DNA from: Sinorhizobium terangae
Lineage (GTDB): Bacteria; Pseudomonadota; Alphaproteobacteria; Rhizobiales; Rhizobiaceae
Assembly: GCF_009601505.1 (NCBI RefSeq)
Contig: NZ_WITC01000061.1
Coordinates: forward strand, 1 to 64,000
Direction: 5' to 3'
Length of the DNA: 64,000 nt
In this document: positions 10,001 to 16,781 of the stretch, in pieces
Position numbering within the stretch: position 1 is the stretch's first letter
How the letters are laid out: every line of letters starts with the position of its first letter
Translations under genes and position numbers: made by a program
Notes under the pieces: generated by a model
What the model saw: the letters and a program-made list of their open reading frames with translations, nothing else
What the model was told of the DNA's origin: nothing
Databases searched by the model: none

Positions 10001-10655
10001 GACCGCCCACCCCACTCAGCGGCAGAGTGGCAAAAGCGCCGCGCAGTTCGGTGTATAGCAGGATCTGCTCGCGCTCCTCCAGATTGACGAGGATGTATTT
10101 GCGCGGTGCCTGTCCAATTGCTGCAAACGCGCCCTCGCCCTGATTGACGGTTACCGATCCTTGGGCGTTCTTGAGCTCCACTCTGCCCTCGAGCACGGAG
10201 AGCGTCGTATCGCCGTTACCGGTGATCCGAAGAGTCCAATCCGTGCCGCGAATGGCCGCGGTTGCCGCCGGCGTGTCGATGGTCAGTCCGCTGCCGCCAC
10301 GCTTGGCACGCGCCCAGACGACGCCGGATTGAAGGCTGAGTTCGCCGTCGGAGTTTTCACCTATCTTCTTAATGAGCAGTGTCGTGTTGCGCCCCATGCG
10401 CATCTGCGTGTCGTCGGCAAACAAAAGCGCCAAGCTGCCGGTTGCATTGGTGCGGAGCACATCGCCGGCAAGAAGGTCCTGGTTGACCTCTACCGTGCGC
10501 CAGTCATCCACCTCAATGAAGCGAATTTCCTCGCCGGACTTGCGCGCAATGACCGAGCCCTCTGGAGACGACGCGCGCGAAAACACCTCGGCTGCCGACG
10601 GCAACACGCTTCCCAGCACCGCGAACGCGGCAACCGCGAATTTCAGTTTGCGCAT
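7065..10655 (-). CDS. FecR-TPR-beta-barrel fusion protein, outer membrane
   Basis: This 1196-residue exported protein has three parts. A signal peptide (residues 1-22, ending PSAA) leads into a FecR-type domain at about 30-190, with segments such as LLAGDVLRTNATGSLALLFA, AAIRGTDWTLRI and VLEGRVELKNAQGSV. A long run of TPR-type helices follows, about 250-640 (for example AWNELGIVQSDRSAIREADA). The last roughly 450 residues look like a beta-barrel, ending LLNAFDNDF...PGPGRTVLGSVRAKF, which closely resembles the C-terminal signature of TonB-dependent receptors with a terminal Phe. No plug domain or TonB box is visible. FecR domains normally act as periplasmic anti-sigma or signalling modules, so their fusion to a barrel is unusual. 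No sigma factor gene lies nearby. Function is unknown; roles in sensing, polymer export or envelope assembly are all possible. Confidence 0.7.
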   Translation of the reverse strand: MRKLKFAVAAFAVLGSVLPSAAEVFSRASSPEGSVIARKSGEEIRFIEVDDWRTVEVNQDLLAGDVLRTNATGSLALLFADDTQMRMGRNTTLLIKKIGENSDGELSLQSGVVWARAKRGGSGLTIDTPAATAAIRGTDWTLRITGNGDTTLSVLEGRVELKNAQGSVTVNQGEGAFAAIGQAPRKYILVNLEEREQILLYTELRGAFATLPLSGVGGRETRARRDAILAIAPAQRSSEDWVALAEAMLSSDGRAAAKDALAHLRRPLPAGLEARAKLVEAMIAGQELHYAEASRLFAAAMPHLPRNRRAAAAFGRWFASALEHPDRETPPPATSAYADDPVAVMARATAAAHILGQAEAIKILKAAEERFPNDARLPAMRADLAFQLDRRDEVREALARAKAIDPEEPAYLLANARFRATVSSDLDGALADLKRATKIAPGDDAAWNELGIVQSDRSAIREADAAHRRAIELNPENAALHANYARFLMDNDQIAAAKAAIDRAEALDPRSYAVLAAKGRYLLRIGRTEEGEKALLEASAVNPTYGDSLIGLAIGSYQLGADEEAAQALDNADRFDPDNPSIPLIRSGIALDQYRADEAIVEAREALRRRQARGGYYGGYDANRQVSSFLGIALDNVGLNEWSQYYADRSYDPFRSTTYLDEAAAGRVSPFEGFAPLLSPSERTQAGGSTVSSNLQAVLLDPLAVASPTIRNSLERTSFFEAAIGGGLIMQEGELGWKSDVLVQGTSYASLPISYYLQAEALRPDSPRTNDRDDITGATFAVGMHPTLEDNVYLFGDMIDLDTGFPGQTWSPTPFDTRETRSSNLGIGWSHTFGERNLLQAFGVIGDTDVDQSIDLVDRIGPYRVEQETEEETATIGVSHLYGIGPVTLRYGAETGRFTTRDSAVYTDLLTGGVFFVDRFSDEGNATRVYTDATWDVSEDLQFQGGVYGNWLEDVADDCPCVDPRIGVAWSPVENHWLRAFYREDTQFSSRYTLAPVSTVGLTPLDLPLFIGGNVKTAALRWEAEWSERFFTSVEYQHQRFDGLSLDIPELLGSFDTTSGEIDRVHVSANYWIGDGLGAFGSFTWNHSVDLTPGSGGEFAVPLVPDYRGQVGLTVVHPSRVRATVAQTFVGERVGAPFGIDLESYTTTDAAITWESPSGHLEVGLQLLNAFDNDFDLALGIPGPGRTVLGSVRAKF

Positions 10656-10870
10656 GGTGACTTTGCTGATCCCCTGATCCCCACCGCACTATGCGTGCGA
10701 CATGGAACCGAAGTCAATTTCTGGTGGCTCGAAATGCCACAAGAAAATGCGCGCGGAAACGCGCGGATAGTGGCAAGATCGCCGCTTTACGACAATGAGC
10801 CCCAACGCACCGTCGGGAGCCACACAGCTTGCGAACTTGACCCCGCGCGCCTCCGTGTCATCCTGCGACG

Positions 10871-11644
10871 ATGATCAGCGGTGTGCTTCTGGATCTCGCT
10901 GGCGTCATCTATGACGGCGACGTGGCTGTGCCTGGCGCGACGGAGGCGGTTCTGCGCCTGCGCGACGCCGGTCTTCCCATCCGCTTCGTCAGCAACACCA
11001 CCCGCTCGACGAAGTCAGCCGTTCTTGACCGGCTTGCCCGGCTGGGCCTTTCCGTGACAGCAGACGAAGTCTTCACGCCGGCTGAGGCAGCGCGCCAATG
11101 GCTTGCCGAACATGGCCGATCGCCGCATCTGCTTGTCCATCCCAATCTCGTGCAGGAATTCGACGATCTGAGAAGCGGTCTGCCGAAGGCCGTCGTTGTC
11201 GGTGACGCGGGCGAGGCTTTCGATTACCGGACGCTCAACACGGCGTTTCGTGAATTGATTGCCGGCGCGGAATTGCTGGCGCTCGCCCCAAACCGGACTT
11301 TCAAGGATGCCGATGGAAAACTCAGCCTCGACGCCGGAGCCTTCGTAATCGGACTGGAATTCGCCAGTCAGAAGAGCGCGATCGTGCTCGGCAAGCCGTC
11401 GCAGGCCTTCTTTCGGTCTGCGCTCGCGACGATGAGTTGTGCGGACGCTCAAGCCGTCATGGTGGGTGACGACGCCGAAACAGATGTGGCGGGCGCGCTG
11501 GCGGCAGGCTTGGCGCACGCCCTGCTGGTGCGCACTGGCAAGTACCGCGAAGGCGACGAGAAGCGTTTCGAGCCCGCACCGACGGCGACGGTTCGCGATA
11601 TTTCCGAAGCGGTCGACTGGGTCATCGACGCAAGCAAACGGTGA
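10871..11644 (+). CDS. HAD-IIA phosphatase, LHPP/HDHD2-like
   Basis: This 257-residue cytoplasmic HAD-superfamily hydrolase carries the nucleophile motif LLDLAGVIYDG at residues 6-16, motif II with FVSNTTRS (about 40-47), and motif IV as MVGDDAETDVAGA near 197-209. A C2-type cap lies between, as in the HAD-IIA subfamily that includes NagD and phospholysine/phosphohistidine phosphatase LHPP. The usual second Asp of motif I (DxD) is Ala here; LHPP and HDHD2 also lack it, which supports assignment to that branch. It is followed by the convergent glnII gene. Substrate is unknown. No strong ribosome-binding site is seen before the ATG. Confidence 0.8.
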   Translation: MISGVLLDLAGVIYDGDVAVPGATEAVLRLRDAGLPIRFVSNTTRSTKSAVLDRLARLGLSVTADEVFTPAEAARQWLAEHGRSPHLLVHPNLVQEFDDLRSGLPKAVVVGDAGEAFDYRTLNTAFRELIAGAELLALAPNRTFKDADGKLSLDAGAFVIGLEFASQKSAIVLGKPSQAFFRSALATMSCADAQAVMVGDDAETDVAGALAAGLAHALLVRTGKYREGDEKRFEPAPTATVRDISEAVDWVIDASKR

Positions 11645-11725
11645 AGGCGGGAATGGGAGCCGCTGACGGTGGCAACAGCCATCGGCGTCCGCGAATTCCC
11701 GGGAGGATCGTACAGACCAGGAAAA

Positions 11726-11757
11726 GGGACACGGCGCCGACATTCGCGTCGGCGCCG
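11726..11757 (-). terminator. Terminator downstream of glnII
   Basis: CGGCGCCGAC (11732-11741) and GTCGGCGCCG (11748-11757) form a perfect 10-bp stem with a 6-base loop. Read on the minus strand it is followed by TGTCCCTTTTCC, an acceptable U-rich tail. It begins 10 bp after the glnII stop and may serve the convergent HAD gene as well. Confidence 0.7.
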
Positions 11758-11767
11758 CGGGGAGTGT

Positions 11768-12808
11768 TTATGCGACTTTCGCGACGCTGCCTTCGGTCGG
11801 AACGGTCGAGATGGTCTTCAGCACCTGCGAAGCGATCTGGTAGGGGCAGCCTTGGGAGTTCGGGCGCCGATCTTCGAGATAGCCGCGATAGCCGTTGTTG
11901 ACGAAGCTGTGCGGAACGCGGATCGATGCACCGCGGTCGGCAACGCCGTAGCTGAACTTGTTCCACGGTGCCGTCTCATGCTTGCCGGTCAGGCGCATGT
12001 GGTTGTCGGGGCCGTAGACGGCGATGTGCTCGTGCAGGTTCTTCTCGAAGGCAGCCATCAGCGCTTCGAAATACTCCTTGCCGCCGACTTCGCGCATGTA
12101 GGCGGTCGAGAAGTTGCAGTGCATTCCCGAACCGTTCCAGTCGGTGTCGCCGAGCGGCTTGCAGTGCCACTCGATGTCGATGCCGTACTTTTCCGTCAGG
12201 CGCTGCAGCAGGTAGCGAGCCAGCCAGACTTCGTCGGCGGCCTTCTTGGAGCCCTTGCCGAAGATCTGGAATTCCCACTGGCCCTTGGCGACTTCGGCAT
12301 TGATACCTTCATGGTTGATGCCGGCAGCCAGGCAGATGTCGAGATGATCTTCGACGATCTGGCGTGCGATGTCGCCGACGTTCTTGTAACCGACGCCGGT
12401 GTAGTAAGGGCCCTGCGGTGCCGGATAGCCCTGCTCCGGGAAGCCGAGCGGGCGGCCGTTCTTATAGAAGAAGTATTCCTGCTCGAAACCGAACCAGGCG
12501 CCCTCGTCGTCGAGGATCGTCGCGCGGCTGTTCGACGGGTGCGGGGTCTTGCCGTCCGGCATCATGACTTCGCACATGACCAGTACGCCGTTGGTGCGAA
12601 CCGGGTCCGGATAGACCGCGACCGGCTTCAGCACGCAGTCGGAGCTGCGGCCTTCGGCCTGCATCGTCGAGCTGCCATCGAATCCCCAGAGCGGGAGCTG
12701 CTCGAGCGTCGGGAATGCATCGAATTCCTTGATCTGCGTCTTTCCGCGCAGGTTCGGGACCGGGGTGTAGCCGTCGAGCCAGATATACTCGAGCTTATAC
12801 TTTGTCAT
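11768..12808 (-). CDS. glnII: Glutamine synthetase II
   Basis: This is the 346-residue eukaryotic-type (octameric) glutamine synthetase that rhizobia keep beside GlnA. It condenses glutamate and ammonia using ATP. The N-terminus MTKYKLEYIWLDGYTPVP and the beta-grasp motif LPLWGFDGSSTMQAEG are characteristic. The ATP/glutamate-site motifs NGSGMHCNFS and KHETAPWNKFSYG, and the RGASIRVP segment, are intact. The ATG at 12808 with upstream GAGAG is chosen over a longer frame beginning at 12904 that lacks homology. Unlike GlnA, GSII has no adenylylation loop. Expression is normally NtrC/sigma-54 dependent, matching the -24/-12 element at 12905-12919, and translation is inhibited by GstI, whose likely gene is divergent at 13320. 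Confidence 0.96.
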   Translation of the reverse strand: MTKYKLEYIWLDGYTPVPNLRGKTQIKEFDAFPTLEQLPLWGFDGSSTMQAEGRSSDCVLKPVAVYPDPVRTNGVLVMCEVMMPDGKTPHPSNSRATILDDEGAWFGFEQEYFFYKNGRPLGFPEQGYPAPQGPYYTGVGYKNVGDIARQIVEDHLDICLAAGINHEGINAEVAKGQWEFQIFGKGSKKAADEVWLARYLLQRLTEKYGIDIEWHCKPLGDTDWNGSGMHCNFSTAYMREVGGKEYFEALMAAFEKNLHEHIAVYGPDNHMRLTGKHETAPWNKFSYGVADRGASIRVPHSFVNNGYRGYLEDRRPNSQGCPYQIASQVLKTISTVPTEGSVAKVA

Positions 12809-13319
12809 TGCGAATCTCTCATAACGTGGTTGCGAGGCTTTGAGCAATCCTGACGGACCGACACGCTTCAAGCGCCGACCGCCAAGGGATCCGGAACTGC
12901 TCAAGCATTTTGCGTGCCAGTTCGGCCATTACGGCCCGCCGATAGCGGAATAATTGACTGGCTGCCGGTTCCTCGTCCGTGCGCGCAAACCATCCACCCG
13001 CCGCTGGTGCCGCTCGAACGTTGCAATAGAGTCAACCGGTTAGTTGATTGCGGTACAGGCTCCGCCCCGCAACAGGCAACTCACCCGCCGCGCCAAACGA
13101 TGCCGTCAAAAACGCGTACACCGGGACCCCGGGATCAACATGGGATTGGAGTGCATGGCCGTAAAATTGCGACGACGCCGTCTAAATTTTCATCGCGCGA
13201 AAGCGCGTGCCCACAAATACGGCACGCAATTGATTGCGTTTTCATCATTTCGCGCAAACCATGTGCAAACCGGATGCGATGCGCTATGCTCCCTGACAGA
13301 ACTCAAGGGAGACCAGACG
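12809..13319. other. glnII-gstI divergent control region
   Basis: This 511-bp spacer holds no convincing gene. It contains the sigma-54-type promoter of glnII at 12905-12919 and must contain the gstI promoter and any NtrC sites. I could not identify a clear NtrC site (TGCACC-N5-GGTGCA) by eye. Confidence 0.6.
12905..12919 (-). promoter_or_regulatory. Sigma-54 (-24/-12) promoter of glnII
   Basis: On the minus strand the sequence reads TGGCACGCAAAATGC. The -24 box TGGCACG is perfect and the -12 box is ATGC instead of TTGC, with correct GG-to-GC spacing. Transcription would start about 85 bases before the glnII ATG. Rhizobial glnII genes are known to be NtrC/RpoN controlled. Confidence 0.75.
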
Positions 13320-13526
13320 ATGGCCGAGAGTTTATACCGCAGGTCGGCGACGATTTATCCTTTCCCCGTGAAACCCTTCAAAAGGGTGGAGAATCGCCGG
13401 GAAGAGAAGCCGGGACCCGGTGCGCAGGAGGTTTGCGCGGCCGCAATAGACGGTTGCTGGTACCACGAAGAGGCCGTTCGCGCCGAAGCCGAAGAGCATC
13501 CGGGCATTCCGGGCAAAATGAATTAG
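13320..13526 (+). CDS. gstI: GstI-like inhibitor of glnII translation (DUF2735)
   Basis: This 68-residue protein starts at the ATG at 13320, preceded by GGGAG. It reads MAESLYRRSATIYPFPVKPF near the N-terminus and contains a conserved CWYHEEAV segment; both are typical of the DUF2735 family. In Rhizobium leguminosarum a small protein of this kind, GstI, is encoded upstream of and divergently from glnII and blocks GSII synthesis after transcription, with NtrC repressing gstI. Size, motif and divergent position all agree here. A longer frame beginning at 13044 is not supported because its first 92 residues lack any family resemblance. The inhibitory role is inferred by homology. Confidence 0.8.
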   Translation: MAESLYRRSATIYPFPVKPFKRVENRREEKPGPGAQEVCAAAIDGCWYHEEAVRAEAEEHPGIPGKMN

Positions 13527-13596
13527 CGCGAACGCAACGCCTATTTTTTGATCATCTGCATGAATTGCGGGCGATGCCCGCTTGTCGCCGACACGA

Positions 13597-14475
13597 CTAC
13601 CCTTTGACGGCACCCGACGTCAGGCCAGCGACGATCTTGCGCTGGAAAATCAGTACCAGCACCAACAGCGGCAACGTGACGGTCACCGACGCGGCCATGA
13701 TCTGGCCGAACGGATATTCGTAGCGGCTGCTGCCGGTAAGCAGGCCGATCGCAACCGGCACGGTCCGGTTCTCGTCGGTCAGGATAAAGGTGAGCGCGAA
13801 GAGGAATTCGTTCCACGCCAGAATGAACGAGAGCAGCCCGGTGCTGGCAATCGCGGGCCCCATCAGCGGCAGCAGCACATGCGTCAGGACCCTCAGCCGC
13901 GAACAACCGTCGATGAGCGCCGCCTCCTCCAGCTCCGTCGGCAGATCGCGGATGAAGCTCGTCAGGATCCAGGTGGTGAACGGCAGCGTAAGGATAAGAT
14001 AGGAAACGATGAGTGCCGACGGGCGGTTATAGAGCCCAAGCCAGCCGATCACCTCGAACATTCCCGAGAGCACGACCACCTGCGGGAAAATCGAGATCAT
14101 CAGGACGGCGATCAAAATAATCCGGCCTGGCGAAAAATGCAGCCGCCCGAGCGCATAGGCCGCGAGAATGCCGATCACCAGCGAGATCATCGTGCTCGCG
14201 AAAGCGACGAGGCCAGAGTTGACGAGCGCGCCCATGAACACGGGGTTGTGGAACAGCTGCCAATAGTTGCTGAAGTCCGGCGATGGCAGGAGACTGAACT
14301 GATAGAGCGCCTGGCCGGATTTCGTGGACGATACGATCGCCCAGTAATAGGGGAATAGCATGTAGACGAGTACGGCCGCCACGCCGACATAGAGACCGAA
14401 AGTCCTCACACGCCGGATCGTGCGATAGGTGCTGTTGGAATAGCGTCTTGCAGGGGCAGTCGTCGTCATTGCCAT
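13597..14475 (-). CDS. Sugar ABC transporter permease, MalG type
   Basis: This 292-residue inner-membrane protein has six predicted helices, the first at about residues 28-48. The EAA loop is present as ELEEAALIDGCSRLRVLTHVLLP around residues 190-212, placing it in the CUT1 (MalG/UgpE) permease family. I take the ATG at 14475, 5 bp after the upstream permease stop. A second in-frame ATG lies two codons on. It is the last gene of the operon GH4-PfkB-binding protein-ATPase-permease-permease, and works with the 14481-15374 permease to form the channel. Confidence 0.88.
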   Translation of the reverse strand: MAMTTTAPARRYSNSTYRTIRRVRTFGLYVGVAAVLVYMLFPYYWAIVSSTKSGQALYQFSLLPSPDFSNYWQLFHNPVFMGALVNSGLVAFASTMISLVIGILAAYALGRLHFSPGRIILIAVLMISIFPQVVVLSGMFEVIGWLGLYNRPSALIVSYLILTLPFTTWILTSFIRDLPTELEEAALIDGCSRLRVLTHVLLPLMGPAIASTGLLSFILAWNEFLFALTFILTDENRTVPVAIGLLTGSSRYEYPFGQIMAASVTVTLPLLVLVLIFQRKIVAGLTSGAVKG

Positions 14476-14480
14476 TATCG

Positions 14481-15374
14481 TCACCCTGTCGTCCGATCGA
14501 GGCGCAGGGCGCCAACAATGACGATCGCGATCAGCCCGATGATCATGAACACCCAGGTCGAGGCCGCCGAGCCGAGGCCGAGGTCCTGGAAGCTGATCAG
14601 CTGGTCGCGTGCATAGATCGACATCGTCATGGTGTTTTCGTTGTTGGCGGCAAGCACATAGCTGAGGTCGAACATCCTGAGCGCATCGAGCGTGCGAAAC
14701 AGCATCGCAACGCCGATCGCGGGTGTCGCGAGCGGCAGCGTTATCGACCAGAAGCGCTTCCAGTGCGGCACGCCGGAAACTTCCGCGGCCTCGTAAATCT
14801 CCTCCGGAATCAACTGGAGCCCGGCGAGGATAAGCAGCACCATGAACGGCGTCGTCACCCAGACATCGATGAAGATCACGGTATAGAGGATGAGCGAGGG
14901 TTCGGCCGTCCAGGCGATGCCCTTCTCGACGAGGCCCAGCGTCACGAGCAGCTCGTTGACGAGGCCGAACTGGTCGTTGAGCATCCACTCCCATATCCGT
15001 GTCGAGACGACCATGGGCATCGCCCAGGGAACGAGAATGGCAGCCCTGACGATGCCCCGGCCGACGAAAGCCCGGTGGAGCAAAAGCGCGATCGCCAGCC
15101 CCAGAAGCGTCTCCAGGCCGACGGATATGACGGTGAAAAACAGCGTGTTCTTGACCGCGCGCCAGAATACCGGATCTTCGGCGACGGCTATGAAATTGTC
15201 GATCCCGACAAAGCCGTAGTTCGCCGGCGCATCGAGAAAGGCGTCCGTGAAGGAAAAGAAGATGCTGCGCGCGAGCGGCCAGATGGCGACACCAAAGAGC
15301 GCGATTATCAGTGGCAGCAGAAACAGCCACGCGGTTCGGTTCTGCTGCCGTTGCATCCTCTCGGCCGCACTCAC
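14481..15374 (-). CDS. Sugar ABC transporter permease, MalF type
   Basis: This 297-residue CUT1 permease starts at GTG, overlapping the ATPase stop by 4 bp (GTGA). A cytoplasmic N-terminus leads to a first helix at about 14-34 (AWLFLLPLIIALFGVAIWPL). The EAA loop reads EEIYEAAEVSGVPHWKRFW, near residues 170-190. It pairs with the MalG-type permease downstream. The preserved coupling loop indicates that it docks on the UgpC-type ATPase encoded immediately upstream. Confidence 0.88.
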   Translation of the reverse strand: MSAAERMQRQQNRTAWLFLLPLIIALFGVAIWPLARSIFFSFTDAFLDAPANYGFVGIDNFIAVAEDPVFWRAVKNTLFFTVISVGLETLLGLAIALLLHRAFVGRGIVRAAILVPWAMPMVVSTRIWEWMLNDQFGLVNELLVTLGLVEKGIAWTAEPSLILYTVIFIDVWVTTPFMVLLILAGLQLIPEEIYEAAEVSGVPHWKRFWSITLPLATPAIGVAMLFRTLDALRMFDLSYVLAANNENTMTMSIYARDQLISFQDLGLGSAASTWVFMIIGLIAIVIVGALRLDRTTG

Positions 15375-16480
15375 AGCGAAGCTCCCGATGCCAGTTGTAC
15401 GGCGCCGTCGTGCTCGATCCGTCTCCCGTCTTCGCCGAAGAGATAGAGATTTTCGGGCTGCCAGCCGAGGCCGACCACCTCGCCCTCTGCGAATGCAGGC
15501 GGGCTTCCGGTCGAGCGTACCGTCCAGACCAGCGTCTCGCTGAGCCGCACATAGCAGACATATTCGTAGCCGAGGTCTTCCATGCGCTCGAACGTTCCGC
15601 GGATCGTGCCCTTGGTCTCGGCGCTGACCAGCTTGAGGGCTTCGGGCCTGAGTCCGATCTCGACGGGGATGTCGGCGCCGGCAAACTCAGTGGCATGATA
15701 AAAACCGCCGACGCCCCGGAGCACGCCGCCCGACGAGGCGGCGCGGTCGAGCGGCGCGAAGTTCATGCGCGGACTACCGAGAAAACCGGCAACGAACCTG
15801 TTTGCTGGCCGGTCGTAAAGCTCCCTCGGCCGGCCGACCTGTTCTATCCGCCCCCAATTGAGGATGACGATCCGATCGGCGAGCGTCATCGCCTCGGTCT
15901 GGTCATGCGTCACATAGATCATCGTCGTCTTCACGTCGGCATGCAGCTTTGCGATCTCGAAGCGCATTTCCATGCGCAGATCGGCGTCGAGATTGGACAG
16001 CGGTTCGTCGAAAAGGAAAACCTCGGGCTGGCCGACAAGCGCGCGGCCGATCGCCACGCGCTGCCGCTGGCCGCCGGAAAGCTGACGCGGACGCCGATCG
16101 AGCAGATGGCTGATTTTCAGCATCTCCGCGACCTTGGTCACGCGGCGGCGGATTTCGTCCTTGCCTAGGCGCGCGGTTTCGAGCGCGAAGCTGATATTGC
16201 GCGACACGTTCATATGCGGGTAGAGCGCATATGACTGGAAGACGAAGGCAAGCCCGCGCTTCGACGCCGGCACGTCGGTCACCTGCTCGCCACCGATGAA
16301 CACGTCGCCTTCGCAAACCGGGACAAGCCCGGCGATCAGGCGCAAAAGCGTCGACTTCCCACAACCCGACGGGCCGACGAACACCATGAACTCGCCGTCC
16401 TCAATTTCCAGATCGATCGACCGGATGACATCGTAGGCGCCGAAGCTCTTGCTGACGTTTTTCAAGGTGACTGAAGCCAT
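15371..16480 (-). CDS. UgpC/MalK-type sugar ABC transporter ATPase
   Basis: This 369-residue ATPase has Walker [10 protein letters not shown] at about 37-45, Q-loop [10 protein letters not shown], signature [15 protein letters not shown], Walker [14 protein letters not shown] and the switch His in VTHDQTEAMTLADR. A C-terminal OB-like regulatory domain (about 240-369) with GLRPEAL is typical of the CUT1 family. The ATG at 16480 gives the standard start MASVTLKNVSKSFG. It lies about 300 bp downstream of the binding-protein gene, behind a hairpin at 16739-16774 that should lower its expression relative to the binding protein. Confidence 0.9.
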   Translation of the reverse strand: MASVTLKNVSKSFGAYDVIRSIDLEIEDGEFMVFVGPSGCGKSTLLRLIAGLVPVCEGDVFIGGEQVTDVPASKRGLAFVFQSYALYPHMNVSRNISFALETARLGKDEIRRRVTKVAEMLKISHLLDRRPRQLSGGQRQRVAIGRALVGQPEVFLFDEPLSNLDADLRMEMRFEIAKLHADVKTTMIYVTHDQTEAMTLADRIVILNWGRIEQVGRPRELYDRPANRFVAGFLGSPRMNFAPLDRAASSGGVLRGVGGFYHATEFAGADIPVEIGLRPEALKLVSAETKGTIRGTFERMEDLGYEYVCYVRLSETLVWTVRSTGSPPAFAEGEVVGLGWQPENLYLFGEDGRRIEHDGAVQLASGASL

Positions 16481-16781
16481 TACGCTGTCCTTCAAAGGCC
16501 CGCCGCGGCGCGGTCGGCCAGGATGTCTCTGTCGCTGCATTCGAGCACGATGGCCGCGGACCAGTCGGCGTCAAAGTTGCCAGCCGTCACTCTGCGCCTC
16601 AGCGCTTCCTGCTGCCGCCCCTCAAATGTAGCCTGCACTTGCGCGCCTCGCTGATCGTCCTGAGCCCGACACTATCCCTTGCGCCGGCACCTCGTCGCTT
16701 CACCATCGGAAACGCGTCGCGTCGAACCGCAAATTTGCAAAAAGGCACCTCCGCAGGATCCCCTCGGAGGTGCCGCTTTGA
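16481..16781 (-). other. Non-coding spacer between binding protein and ATPase
   Basis: About 300 bp without a credible gene. The only clear structure is the hairpin next to the binding-protein stop. A secondary promoter for the transporter genes may be present but I could not define one. Confidence 0.5.
16739..16774 (-). terminator. Intra-operon hairpin/attenuator after binding protein
   Basis: GGCACCTCCG (16744-16753) and CGGAGGTGCC (16765-16774) form a perfect 10-bp stem. On the minus strand TTTTTGC follows. It starts 8 bp after the binding-protein stop. Such partial terminators commonly make binding protein more abundant than the membrane components. Confidence 0.8.

Noticed and set aside
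13597-15696. A 699-residue open frame extending the MalG-type permease backwards
   Set aside because: The first 400 codons lie antiparallel in phase to or inside the neighbouring permease and ATPase genes and have low-complexity Arg/Ala composition; the permease homology starts at 14475.
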